Positions 22,440 through 33,737 of a stretch of 64,000 nt of DNA are shown piece by piece. The DNA is from Odontocerum albicorne (lineage: Eukaryota > Arthropoda > Insecta > Trichoptera > Odontoceridae): contig OX463848.1 in the NCBI GenBank assembly GCA_949825065.1, positions 25,514,986 through 25,578,985 on the forward strand, in the 5' to 3' direction. The notes beneath the pieces were generated by a model that saw nothing but the letters and a program-made list of their open reading frames with translations, searched no databases and was not told the DNA's origin. How positions within the stretch are numbered: position 1 is the first letter of the stretch; each line of letters starts with the position of its first letter. The position numbers were made by a program, and so were the translations under genes.

Positions 22440-23075
22440 AGGAAGTACACGTAACTTTACCTGATCAACTCACATAGAGATAGTCAATGTTGAAAAACTT
22501 TTTAAATTACTAACAACACACTGAAAACTGGATGTGGCTTACTTCCTCAATCGTCATCTAAGTGTTCAGTATCGCTGGGTACTGGAAATATATTTTTTGG
22601 CTAGATACAAAAGAAAAATCTGTTTTCTAATGAAGTCATGTTAATTTCTCGTTCCCTATTTGATTCTTCTTTGCCATTTCGCTTCATCTTTTTCAGTCAT
22701 TGGGGACATTAAAAATGTGCAGTTTGATTATTTGTTTTCATTATTTCAGGTGTATTATTTAAAAGTCTCATGAAAATCGGGCGGAATTATTGTTCAAATG
22801 ATTTTTTTCTAATCCACCAGCTTTTGATTTATTATTCTTATTGTTATCCATGACGGTGTCTTAAACATTGTACATGAATACCCTGTTTGAGAAAATCTAA
22901 CAAAATTAAAATGAGAAATAAATCTCAAGAAAAATAGGAATTAGGGTGGGTATTGCATAATAGTTTAGGATGATTGGAGACTTGCGCGATATTGGGATGT
23001 ATGTTCATATATTTTAGATTTAAAATAAACTGAATAAAATATTTTTTGAACTCTCCAGTCTATCCAACCACTCGT
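22440..23075. other. Intergenic, nothing recognised
   Basis: There are no motifs beyond short AT-rich words. It lies between the RTE-2 and Helitron fragments. Confidence 0.3.
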
Positions 23076-23079
23076 AACT

Positions 23080-23525
23080 AGCAACAACTGCAAGAAACTG
23101 AAGAGAAAATCAATAAACGTCGCACTGCGAAAGCTTAACGAAAGCGTGATTTTCAGCAAATGCAACAACAGCAATAAATTAATGAGGAAGCCATTGAGCA
23201 TTATACTAAAGAAGCCCATAGAATACTTGACTTTCGTTAACGTTCTGAAAAAATACTTGAAGTTTGCTATCATAACAACTTAGATAACAGAGTTGAAATT
23301 CATAACAGTGGATCGATGTGAATACTGAATGCCAATTCTGTCATTCCCTCAATTTCACAACTGAGAGATCGATCTCTTGGCAAAACATTCAAATATTGCT
23401 GTCATAAAGGAACTGTTCTTTTTGAAGATGAAAATGAACCCCGCCATCAGTTTCCTCAACTTTTGATGAAGTTGTTAAGTAATCCAGATTTACTGGGCTA
23501 CCAAAACTTTGAAACAAACGTTTGT
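23080..23525 (+). mobile_element. Helitron Rep/helicase N-terminal fragment
   Basis: Pieces in order are KINKRRTAKA plus RKRDFQQMQQQQ (the Arg/Gln-rich lead), VNTECQFCHSLNFTTERS (zinc-finger-like C-x2-C), then after a frameshift KYCCHKGTVLFEDENEP and QLLMKLLSNPDLLGYQNF. This matches the Cys/His block and the 'L-NP..YKNF' block before the Rep domain of Helitron polyproteins. Stops make it non-functional. Confidence 0.6.
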
Positions 23526-24129
23526 TCTTAAAATTTAAGAACTTTTTATTTTTCAACCTTTCAACTTGGCAAGTTAATTTTTATCCCGTAATTTTTCACG
23601 GGTTACAACTAGTTTTCATTTAATTTTGAGAGTATCAACAGTTGTATAATTATAGTTAAATATATTAAATACGTTTCTTTTATTAATCTTTAAGAAATCA
23701 GAAAATCTAGTATCGTTTCTATTTACTTGATTTTAGTCTTAAAGATGGCCGTTTCAGTTTACATGGCCCATGTTAACTGCATTTATTATTTTTATTTATT
23801 TTTAACTCACAAATTGGCAAAGACTGTGTGTTTTTCTTTCAGTCAGTTTGATGAAAGATTGTCTCATTAATAAAACACGCAAGTTGTACCGTTAAGCTGA
23901 AAATGAAACAAATCGTACAGTAACGTGATTGAAAATTAAATAATACATATATGCAGAAGCAGTGTTCTTATCTTAATATATATTACACTATCAAAGAAAA
24001 CAATTTTATTTTATGAAAATTGTTTTTTATGTCATTGTTGAAATTGTTCTTTGCAATTACGTTTAACGTTTTTTTTATAAAATGGCGGGGTGCTTGTCGG
24101 TGGGGTGGGTTTATGTTTTCATTGGAACT

Positions 24130-24780
24130 TAGAAAATCTTTTTTTTGTGTGTTGGGTTATTGAGTTTTGTTTTTAAAGAGGCACCGTCTATGACTCCTCA
24201 TTGGATGGTGGTGTTGTTAAAGCAGAAAGAAGTTATTTGGTGCAATGGGCAAAGATTTTGGACATTTCTTCTACGTAATGAGAGAAAAATACGAATCAGG
24301 CAATAAGGATTATATTTCTATGCCATAAGTTATTATTAAAAAAAATTACAATCAACAAGTCTCACTACTCAACGACAGACTTTGAATAAAGTTAATTAAT
24401 TCACTTACACCACTATAAAGCTATGGGTACATTTCCTAAAGCTAAAAATATGTTTGTTTAGTTAAATATAATTTTCAATAACTATTTATTGCATGAAAAT
24501 ACAATCTTTATTGCCAGGTTTGTACTTTTTTTCGATACAAAGAGAGTTAACTTCTTTCTGTAGAATGGCGATGAGCCCTCTTGGCAGGAAAACAAACTTC
24601 TTGCGATATAACTTCTTCTTGCTTTAATAATTACACCACCTACATAGGAAGCACCTCTATAAAAACAAAAATCAACCACCCAACACGAAAAAAAAAAGAA
24701 TCTACAAAGCTTCGATGAAAATGTCATCTTGTCCCACCGATAGGTACTCCGCCACTCAAGTTTAATATCAGACATCGGTG
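24130..24780. repeat. Diverged inverted repeat pair
   Basis: The plus-strand segment 24145-24270 (GTGTTGGGTTATTGAG, TTTGTTTTTAAAGAGGC, AAAGAAGTTATTTGG) is matched on the minus strand by 24600-24690 (GTGTTGGGTGGTTGAT, TTTGTTTTTATAGAGG, AGAAGAAGTTATATCG). The plus arm also holds CAATGGGCAAAGATTTTGG, like the IS630 copy at 185. It could be a dead transposon with inverted ends. Confidence 0.4.
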
Positions 24781-24789
24781 GATTGAATT

Positions 24790-25320
24790 GTTTATTGAAG
24801 AAAAACTATTTGCTATTTTCTCAACAGTTCCAATACGAGATGACATAAATTACTTGAAGTAAAATTACTGGAAGAATCCGATTCCATTTTAACCAAAAAA
24901 TGTTATATACAATGAAATAAGCTACATTTAAATGTCTTTATTTCAGATTGTTACCTTTGTAAGTATAATAATTAACCAATATTTAGCTACTGTTCTCGAA
25001 TGTATTTGAATTAGCTTTCCTGTTAGAGTACAATAAAGAGTCATACAAGTTTAAAAAATATCTGCCAGCCACAGGCAGTCCTTGGATATCACCGGCTAAT
25101 AAGTACAATTATTGAAAAATAAAAAAAATTGTACACAAATTAATTAAGAACTCAATATTTAATTAAGAATATGTTTGGATTTAAAGATAAGAATCTTTAT
25201 ACATATATAACATCAGTATGAAGTATTATAATATTAGAAAATAATAATTTACTTTGATTTTGGTTATATGTATACAATAAAAAATATCTAAACTCTTCAA
25301 TCATTGAATAAATTGTTGAT
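24790..25320. other. Region downstream of gene B
   Basis: AT-rich sequence follows the stop of gene B on the minus strand. I find no canonical AATAAA close to the stop, and no other feature. Confidence 0.35.
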
Positions 25321-25325
25321 AATGA

Positions 25326-26860
25326 TTAATAATCAAAATGACGGTGTGCATAAAGTGGGGCGTGATTTCCAGATGGTTCATGTCTGTGACCATGGTACTG
25401 ATGACCATAATAATATCCTAGTCCAGGCCAATGAACATTTTCTCCGTAATTACCAAACTCTTGAGCGCTTTCTACAATATCCTCTTTTAAAACATTACCA
25501 ATCCCAGCTAATAATCCACCAACTGGTCTGAAAGCTTCCTCCACGATTCCCGCACCAACTGTAGGTCGGTGCCCAACTACGAAAATATCCTTATCATTTG
25601 GCAAATGACCATTGGCATAATTTTGGAATTGGTTACCGTTCAATTCAAGATTTTGAGGAACTTTTCCATTGAAAGAACCTCCATTATTGCCAAAATTATT
25701 GTTATTGCCTTGTTCACCTTGGTTACTGGCAGCTAAAAATCCAGAATTTGAATTTAGATCACTGGGCTGGTTTTCTTGACCACCAAAACTACTTTGATTT
25801 TGATCAAAATCATTTTTGTTAGGTTCATTGTTATAATTTTTGTTAGGTTCATTGTTATAATTTAAAAACTGATTACTGTTATATGATTGAATCTGCTGAC
25901 CACTGCCATTACTAAGATCCAAACTGCTTGGAGGTCTATTGTTATTGTTAGATTCAAAGTTGTCGTTTAGATTCAAATTTCCTTGATTATTTACATTGGA
26001 AATACTTTCATAGTTTCCACCATTTTGATAAAAATCATTAGAATTTTGAACATTATTTTGTCCATTAGCGTTTAGAGGAGTGCTACTGAACACCTGATTT
26101 TCTGGAGACATACCTAAACTTATTTCTTCACAATAAGTCTCTGCTTGAATAGTTGGATTTTGTTCATTACTTGGTTGATTTTTGTCGAAAGGTTCATCAA
26201 TGTAAATATCTTGAGTTTGTACACTTCCTAGATTCTCATTATTCTGTTGATCTCCAATATTTACATTTGTATTCCTATTTTGAGATCCAAACACGTTATT
26301 ATACTCGTTATTGTTAGATTCGTCATTGGTATTTGGATTCAAATTTCCTTGATTTTCTATACGAGTATTAGAATTACATTCCGAGTTTCCACTACTTGGA
26401 TAAAAATCATTAGAATTTTGAGCATTATTTTGTACATTAGCGTTTTGAAGAGTAGTGCTACTGGATTGTTGATTTTCTGGCAGAATGTCTGAATTTATAG
26501 CTTCAAAATTAGTTTCTGCTTGAATATTTGGATTTTGTTCATTACTTGATGAATTGTTGTTGACAGGCACATCAATATTCGTTTGTTGATTTTGTGCACT
26601 TTTTAAATACTCATTATTTTGTTGATCTCCACTATTTACATTTAAATTACTATTTTGAGATCCAAATATTTTATCATACTCGTCGGAATTGCTTTCGGAA
26701 ACACTTTCATCTTTCTCAACTGCATCTCTCAATGCAGGTTCAGTTTGAGAACTAGAAAGTTGACCAAAACTTTTGGCTGAATTTGAAATATTGGATCCTC
26801 CTCCCCGTTTTATCCTTTCTTTTAATGTAGATGGAAATAGAGATTCGATTTTCACATCAT
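25326..26860 (-). CDS. Gene B exon 2 (main coding exon)
   Basis: The acceptor TTTATTACAG precedes ATGATGTG. The preceding 37 codons of the open frame (up to 26972) are intron read-through with a chance ATG and should be excluded. The exon contains the furin site, both 122-residue repeats (DNA 26693-26319 and 26318-25953) and the His/Tyr-rich end, with TAA at 25328-25326. Confidence 0.85.
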
Positions 26861-28465
26861 CTGTAATAAAAAAAAAATATTGTATATTCAACAAAATAGT
26901 TAAAAAATCATGGGCAGGTAATTTATATAACGAGATTACATATAACGAGAGAAACATATTTTCTTCATGCATATAAATCTTATAACTTTAATTTTCGCCA
27001 AGAAGTATTATTCGTAATTATTTAACAACTTTTTGTCATTTAGTGACAATAAAATAGGCATTTTTATTATTCCGTTGGTTAACGGTTTTTCAAAATCTAA
27101 TATTGAAAGATGTGAGAACAAAACCTATAAGTGAAGTAAAACATTTTATGAATATTAAGAAAATCTAGGAAAACCTCAAGACTCAATTAAAAAACTGAAA
27201 AAAATATTTCAATTTATAATAATAAAAAAAGAGAATTTAGGAAAATGTGTATGTTTAGAAGAAGCAGAACTGAAATAAGTATCCCAGGCTAGAAAGAAAC
27301 CGATATGTGTTATATATGTTATATATAGGTATAGGAACATAAGTGCTGATATACCGATTGATATGTGTTATATATAGGTATAGGAACATAAGTGCTGATA
27401 TACCGATTGATATGTGTTATATATAGGTATAGGAACATAAGTGCTGATATACCGATTGATATGTGTTATATATAGGTATAGGAACATAAGTGCTGATATA
27501 CCGATTGATATGTGTTATATATAGGTATAGGAACATAAGTGCTGATATACCGATTGATATGTGTTATATATAGGTATAGGAACATAAGTGCTGATATACC
27601 GATTGATATGTGTTATATATAGGTATAGGAACATAAGTGTTGATATACCGATTGATATGTGTTATATATAGGTATAGGAACATAAGTGCTGATATACCGA
27701 CAAAGAAAACAATTTATTTTAATGTAAAAGACCTTGAAAAAAAATTAACTGCGTGAAGTGATAGGAAATAAAGTCAATGGGGCAAAAACATACACACTTA
27801 AATCAAACAATGTGAAAATCTACTAAGATGATAATCTACAAAAGAATTTAAGTAACAACTTGAAGTATGGGAGTGAAAGGCAAACATGCAAAGAGGCTAA
27901 GATAATAACATAGAAATCCACGCACTGATGGTGACCACGGACGAGTATGGTAGAACACGGAATGAATTAAGTAGAGATGAAAGTAAACTTTAGACTGATG
28001 TACTATGTAGGATAAAGAAGAACACTGATAGTTTAGGGATGGTGACGGATGAATGTAAATAGACTGACAAAACAAATATAAAGTGCAAACGCAAGTGAAA
28101 GGTGTGAATGAGTCAGATAAAGGAATATATGATTAGACCAAGTGAATGGTCTATTAGAAGAAGAGTATACAAAAAAATAGAGAAATTGTAGAAGCTCTAT
28201 AGAGAAGGCGAAAAATATGTATTGCGATAAAAAAAAACGTCTGGCACTCTTATATATATTCTTAAAATAACCCAATAGGGAAACATCGTGATGGTTTGTT
28301 TGTACAAATGATTTTTTTTCGTTATTCTTCCACAGCCATATAAAATTATCATTTGAACTTACCATGTGAAATAACAGTTTGTTCTAGATTTGTTTTTAAT
28401 ACACTGCAATATGTCATATGAAAAATTAGAAATATTGTAAAAAATAAATATGTTAATTTGTACAT
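25326..28465 (-). CDS. Gene B: secreted Asn/Gln-rich preproprotein, 2 exons
   Basis: Exon 1 (28465-28363) and exon 2 (26860-25326) splice with GT-AG borders in phase 1 (G plus AT makes Asp) to a 545-residue protein. Residues 1-20 or so are a signal peptide (start MYKLTYLFFTIFLIF). A propeptide ends at RIKR (50-53), a furin-type site followed by Gly-Gly-Gly. Residues about 91-215 and 216-337 are an imperfect duplication (each with FGSQN, GDQQNNE, SNEQNP-IQAET, PENQ, NSNDFY and NQGNLN). The C-terminal 80 residues are less simple: VGHRPTVGAGIVEEAFRPV, a mixed helix-like segment, then His/Tyr-rich YYYGHQYHGHRHEP. The family is not recognised. A secreted structural or gland product is an inference. 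Confidence 0.82.
25953..26693 (-). repeat. Coding tandem duplication inside gene B
   Basis: Two units of about 122-125 codons lie head to tail and keep frame. Their shared blocks sit at equal spacing. The units differ at many positions, so the duplication is not recent. Confidence 0.8.
27300..27700. repeat. Tandem array in gene B intron, 49-bp unit, about 8 copies
   Basis: Seven nearly identical 49-bp units start with TGATATGTGTTATATATAGG and contain GGAACATAAGTGCTGATATA. A slightly longer first unit with an extra TATATGTTA precedes them. It lies inside the only intron of gene B. Confidence 0.95.
27716..28310 (+). mobile_element. RTE-like LINE fragment in gene B intron (antisense to the gene)
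   Basis: The plus strand has KYGSERQTCKEAK (thumb), MNVNRLTKQI, a LDQVNGLLEEE block and KNMYCDKKKRLAL, in the order seen at 40215-40800, with many stops. The long frames on the minus strand (27848-28365) are shadows. Confidence 0.6.
28363..28465 (-). CDS. Gene B exon 1 (signal peptide)
   Basis: The ATG at 28465-28463 opens a strongly hydrophobic leader, then TYCSVLKTNLEQTVISH. The donor is CATG|GTAAGT. The longer frame starting at 28579 includes presumed 5' UTR. A TATA-like ATTTATTC lies at about 28508-28520, roughly 30 bases before a plausible start region. Confidence 0.8.
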
Positions 28466-28579
28466 GTCGAAATCCTCACGTTGAGTGTCAGTTTGTTCTT
28501 GCAACAACGAATAAATAGTTAGATTAAGTTTTTTTCTGAACAATGACTTATGACTCAACACGTCAGTGGTTTTAAACAA

Positions 28580-29370
28580 TTTAAAAATATGTACTGAACT
28601 AAGACAGCAGCTTTTGAGAGTTCAAGTATGTGGTGAAATTTAAAAAAAATACTTCAATTCATAAATCGTCCACAATTTCATCATGGCGGCAATAAATGCT
28701 GTGAAAATAAAAATACAGTTTGAAAAAAACTCATCTGGATCAATGAATAGTTTTATGTGAAAGGAGAAAAATAATAAGTTTTTATAATTCAATGGCTGAT
28801 GCTTTCGAAGAAAAAGTAAGTTGCTGATGGGACTTAAAACTATATCTTGGTCACTTGCCGGGTGAGTGAATTGAACATTACACCACAGCCTTCCTGAATC
28901 GCAATGACTTACATCTTTCCCTGCTCGTTTTAAAATCATTGGTTGATTTATTGCTCATGCAAATATATTTTTAATGTCAGCCAAATTGATTTGTATTAAG
29001 AAAAAGTATTAATGGAAATTATTCAAATGTATTTGTTTCGTTTAACATAATTTAACTCGTCTTTCCATATCCACATTGGCCGGTCAAGAACATTTGTAGA
29101 GAACACTGTCTTCGGCTCCATTCATTAAGGGTTTAGGAGTAGAGCATGTGAAAAAGCACGATATTCGCAGTTCATATGGGTGTGGCAATAACAACTGTAC
29201 ATGGAAGGCACAAAGGCGTGTACAAGTATTGTCACCAGATAAACTTTTAACCTGATTAGGACCCTTTTTTTAATCTATCGAATATCTAACCCACCACTCC
29301 TGGGCTAGAAAACAAATGATCTACCAACTAAATAACGGAGATCAACACATGATTGTTTTTATTAAAAGCT
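28580..29370. other. Upstream region of gene B
   Basis: There is no coding feature that I can support. A 99-codon minus frame at 28640-28939 has no motif and no plausible splice context. Confidence 0.3.
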
Positions 29371-29379
29371 CAGTAAGAT

Positions 29380-29445
29380 AACTATGGACTGGTCCGGATG
29401 GAGGCATTTTATAGTAACCCTGTGTTTCTGATGGAACATTTGGGG
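29380..29445 (+). mobile_element. LINE 3' end fragment
   Basis: GGACTGGTCCGGATGGAGGC and TTTCTGATGGAAC match the end of the fragment at 14105-14340 and its relative at 58660-58735. Confidence 0.4.
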
Positions 29446-29689
29446 TAATAAATGATCGATCAATCACAAGTGAAGTGAAAAAAAACATTTAACTTTTAAT
29501 ATATCTTTCACTATTCATTAAAATCCATCTAACGGAGCTTATTAGAACTAAAAACAGTAATAGTGAATTTGCCTCAGAACAAAAAAATGGATTTAAGAAT
29601 TTGTCTAGTTTTAGTTTAACTGATCGAGATAGTAACAGAATAAGAAAATGTAGAAAATAGTCGATAGCGAAAGTTTATAAGAAAAATAC

Positions 29690-30125
29690 AAAATATGACT
29701 TTTAGAAACGACCGAGAGAAGAATAAATGTTGTTAAAATGCGTGCATTGAAAATAATACACGACATGTCAATGTACTCGTATAACAGAATACGAAATGCA
29801 GTGATTAGGGATGAATATGAACTTAAGACTGATGTGTTGAGTAAGATGAAGTAGAGGACTTTAAAAAAGTTTGGGCAAGTACAACAAATGATTGAATGAA
29901 GAAAGACAAACCAAATAAATATATAGTGCAAATGTTGGTCGAAAGCGTGGTCGACTAAGCCCAAGGACAACATGATTGGATCAAGTGAATGAGGTTTAGA
30001 AAGAAGAAGGTGTATAGATGCAGAATGGGGAAGGACGTATGTCGAGATAGGTAAAACAGGCCTTTTCTAATATTTGCCAACCCAGACAGGGAAATGGCGT
30101 AATGATATGTATGATCTAGTGTTTA
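29690..30125 (+). mobile_element. RTE-like LINE fragment
   Basis: In-frame pieces are VVKMRALKIIHDMSMYSYN, RIRNAVIRDEYELKTDVLSK, a GQVQQMIE block and ATTGGATCAAGTGAATGAGG (DQVNE). It ends with GGGAAATGGCGTAATGATATG-like tail. The order equals that of the thumb-to-end region in other copies. The 120-codon minus-strand frame is a shadow. Confidence 0.7.
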
Positions 30126-30129
30126 AAGA

Positions 30130-30735
30130 ACTATTCGAGAACTACTGAAAATGGTTAAAATATCTCCCATTCTTCATTATCTCTTTCTTTTTGTAGATAC
30201 ACATTTCATTCAGCTTAGATTTCCAAATAGGTACAGGAGTGTTCCCTTTTAGTTACTCGTATATACGCGAATATCCATTCAAGGCATTATGTAGAGTATG
30301 TTTTGAGAGTTTGAATTTGATTTGTATTAAATTTAAATACGGTATTATTTTTTTAAAAGTATATCTTATGTTAGACGAGGTTTTATTTTTTTTCTTTACT
30401 ATTCATTGTGTTGTATAGAATATAATATATTCCAGCCAACCTGAAAAAATATCATAAGTTTAGAAAAAATATCAATACTTATATGATAAGTTTAGATTTT
30501 CACCCACTTTTTTTGATAAAAGATTTAAAAAAATTATATTTGGCACACTGTTTTGGAAATTATTAGGATTTTAATCTAAAACCCTCATTATATCTACAAC
30601 GCCAAATAAGTCGTCATTAATCTTTTTAGAACTAACCGTTGAAGCTTTATATTTTTAGGTCGATTATTGTATTTTATTATACTAATGTTATACGAGTATA
30701 TGAGCGTTAATTGCTATCTGACAATCTCTCAAACA
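30130..30735. other. AT-rich intergenic, nothing recognised
   Basis: No coding frame or known repeat is seen. It holds two copies of the ACGAGTA/TACTCGT word. Confidence 0.35.
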
Positions 30736-30739
30736 ACCA

Positions 30740-30885
30740 AAAAGGTATCTAAAAAACTTTAAGTGAAATCTAGACTGGAACTAAAAAAAATCTGGGTACC
30801 ATCGGAAATCGAACCAGAACCTCTAAGTTGGACAACATGTCTCATACTAACTATTTCAAGGAGGTTGTGTTTTTCAAATATACAT
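30740..30885 (-). mobile_element. SINE-A copy (minus)
   Basis: The minus strand has a head ACCTCCTTGAAATAGTTAG, a B box TTCTGGTTCGATTTCCGATG, then GGTACCCAGATTTTTTTTAG and TTCCAGTCTAGATTTCACTT. Together these match the body of the copy at 38406. Confidence 0.65.
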
Positions 30886-31364
30886 AGTTTTGATTTCGGA
30901 AATAAATTATATCTTTTACATATATAACTCAAAAAGTAATGAAAATGATCAACAAAATTGAAAAGGTTGAATATAACTAGATTGATAACTCAAAACAAGT
31001 TTAGAAAAGATGTAACACAGGTTTCTTAAGAATTATACAACCATTAAAATCTAATTAAATATTGTATGTAAGTTGATAGAAAATGCATCAGTTGCGACTG
31101 AAGCATCTAGTAATTGTATCTAGTGGTTATCAAGCTGGTTGGTTGAAAAAAATTACAACAATAAATCCGTTAGATGTATTTGTTTATTTGAAAGTGTTAA
31201 AGTGAATAAATTAACGATTCATATTCCTTATCAAAATGTTAATGAAATCGAATATTGTTCCTAAATATTTCATTCGAATCAATCTGAAGTAAGTTTGTAT
31301 GGTCATAATACTCTCAAATGCAAACGTGTGCCAGGGTTGTTGCCCTATCACGTATGGAGTACTA

Positions 31365-31480
31365 TTGTCATCACGTGTGATAACGAGCCGTGAGTTCAGT
31401 ACTTACTCAAGTGGTTTTAAATCCAAATGTTCAACAATGTTGTCTCCTCACCACGTAATTCAATATGTTCGAATCGTTGA
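31365..31480 (+). mobile_element. SINE-B 3' body fragment
   Basis: CACGTGTGATAACGAGCCGTG, ACTCAAGTGGTTTTAAATCC and AAATGTTC follow the same order as CACGTGAGATTACAAACC, ACTCAAATGGTTCTAAAACC at 56615-56680. The head is not clear. Confidence 0.4.
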
Positions 31481-31499
31481 AAGGTATGAATAAATAAAT

Positions 31500-31700
31500 C
31501 AATGCGTTGAATAAGGAAAAAACGGTAGAGGAAAACCAAGGAAAGTATGTGGATCAAGTGAGTGATATTTTCGAAGAAAGAAATGTAAAAAATCATAGGA
31601 GTTGTATGAGTAAGTGTATGAATGTAGAAGAAGCGAATGATGTGTGTCGGGATAGAAAAGTCTGGCACTCTGTCCTCCTCATATTTATCAAACTACATTA
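31500..31700 (+). mobile_element. RTE-like LINE 3' end with open frame
   Basis: A 74-codon frame reads DQVSDIFEERNVKNHRSCMS, KCMNVEEANDVCRDRKVWHS. This is the best-preserved copy of the terminal coding block of the family. It is a fragment, not a host gene. Confidence 0.75.
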
Positions 31701-32154
31701 TTATGAATATTTTAAACTCGAGCGCGATTGATGGGGTATCCTTCACATACTCGTACATAAAAAAGAAAGATATACTCGTATATATATTTTTAGCATAATA
31801 ATAATTACCTAGTTCTATCCGGAACGCTTAGAAGTGGAAAATATGTAAAAATGAAAAGCATGTCACCCAAATAACATATTGCTGTCAATATTAATTTAGA
31901 TAGTTCTGATGTGTAATAACAGATGTCGCATTTTTTTAAATTAAAATGAGGCCCGCGCTGTAATTCAATTATAAAATGGAAACCATTTGTTTTTATTCAC
32001 GTCCTGATGAAGTATTCAATAAATATTAGTCCCGAGTGAGGATTTTATAGCTTTGACATTTAGCTGTCAGGAAATGTGTCGGGGCGGTATTGTTACTTTA
32101 AATGCGGTATTTTATTTGGTCAATTGATATAAATAGTGTTTTAAAAAGTAGTAA

Positions 32155-32800
32155 GATATATTATATTTTACATACAAGCACCGTCATAACATTACAGTTT
32201 CTAACAGCTCTGAAACATTTAAAAAAATATGAAACCGTGCATGGTACAGATGAATCGTCTAATACTCGTATTATAGGGGAGGGAGGGTAACGATGTGACT
32301 TTTATAATAAATATAATCGATGTATACATTTATATTGTATATTTACATTATTATACATCGCCACCCACACCAGATCCTTAAGTATGCGAGTCCTGAGGGA
32401 GACGAGGGCAAGGTCCGTAGAATAGTCCTAGGCCTAGGGTGGATGAGATTTATGATCGCGTCGTAGTCGGAGAGTGAACTAATGAGGGGATCTGGGTGGC
32501 TCGGAAGTGAGGCGTAGAACTTTTCAGTCTGAGAGAGCACGGAATCTCGGATGGTTGGAAGACCTGTGTCGGCGTGAAGCGTTGTTTTCAAACGAATAAT
32601 TGACCGCAACTAACAAAGTCTATTAGAATATTTAACAAATGGTTTTAAACTTTATATCTTTATATTCCCTTAATGGGATGTGCCCACTTTATTATATATT
32701 TTAATATATATTTTACATACAAGCACCGTCATAACATTACAGTTTCTAACAGCTCTGAAACATTTAAAAAAATATGAAACCGTGCATTGTACAGATGAAT
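32155..32800. repeat. 95-bp direct repeats around an RT fragment
   Basis: The segment TTTACATACAAGCACCGTCA.. to ..GTACAGATGAAT occurs at about 32165-32252 and again at 32709-32798 with almost no difference. The words CCTTAATGGGATGTGC also recur at 32668 and 32819. The repeats bracket the LINE fragment at 32350-32610. Confidence 0.75.
32345..32610 (-). mobile_element. Jockey/R1-type LINE RT C-terminal fragment
   Basis: An 88-codon minus frame reads LHADTGLPTIRDSVLSQTEK, FYASLPSHPDPLISSLSDY and HPRPRTIL. This resembles the region after the RT thumb in Jockey-like polyproteins (LNIPTV.E...FY..L..HPNPLI..L). The GC content is higher than in the flanks, and it is open, so this may be a fairly young fragment. 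Confidence 0.6.
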
Positions 32801-33737
32801 ATATTCTACTATATATTTCCTTAATGGGATGTGCTCACTTTCAAACGTATGATATGTCTTAGAGATGTTCCTTCGGAAAAGAGTAAAACTTTAAGATATA
32901 TTTTGTCTTCATCGAATAAATTGATTATTCCGGATCGATCCAATACGGTTTTGCCTTTGCTGAACCTGTAATGCGGAATGTGTTAGAAATATGAGTGGCT
33001 TGTTTTACTGCAGGATTAGTTTTACTCTTAAACCATTTTACATCCGAATTATTTTTTTGTAGATTATTTATTTTTATCATCAATTCTCAAACCGCTTTTA
33101 AGCAACACAAAAATTAAGATATACAAAACTTTGTCAAACAAAAGGCAGCATCAGATTAAAGCCGATTGTCTTAGAAATGTAATCTCCCTGCTTTCAGAAA
33201 TATGGATTTGATCTGTCAATACTCTTTGCTTATCTTGCATACAATAAACCAACACGTGTACTCGAACAAGCATATTTTATCCACAGGAAGGCTGTCAATC
33301 ATTCTCGATCATGAGGAATAGCCTATCATCGTCACAATTAGTCGATTCCGCGGGCTGGGGCATCCTAATAACTAAGAAAACGTGGATCCAGTCAAAAAAG
33401 ATCTACTCAGTTATCCAATGGAGTGGAAAAGAGTGAGTAAACCAAAATTACGACTTATAGACATACTGTCGTGCTCTGGAAGAGACAAGCTCGATAAGAG
33501 AAAGGTGACCCGTGGTTCTACAGATAGAGAAAGGTGACCCATTTCGGGTTTCTAACGTAGATAATTGTGTAATTTAAATCAGTGTTTCTCAAAATATTAT
33601 CCTCGAACTATTACTTGTATCCGACCATTTTGTAACTAAGCCACGTTGAAAGAAAATGGCAAAATATAAAATATGAATTATGCATTTAAAATGCTTAATT
33701 CTTCTTGTTTATTCTGTTTCTTTATTGTTTGTTATAG

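Noticed and set aside
25304..25531. 75-codon plus-strand frame
   Set aside because: It is antisense to the 3' end of gene B exon 2, whose splice-supported frame is far longer.
26861..26972. ATG start of the long gene B frame at 26972
   Set aside because: The first 37 codons lie in the intron. A good acceptor at 26861 and the phase match to exon 1 show that the true start is at 28465.
27848..28365. Two overlapping hydrophobic frames on the minus strand
   Set aside because: They are the antisense of an RTE-like fragment and lie within the gene B intron.
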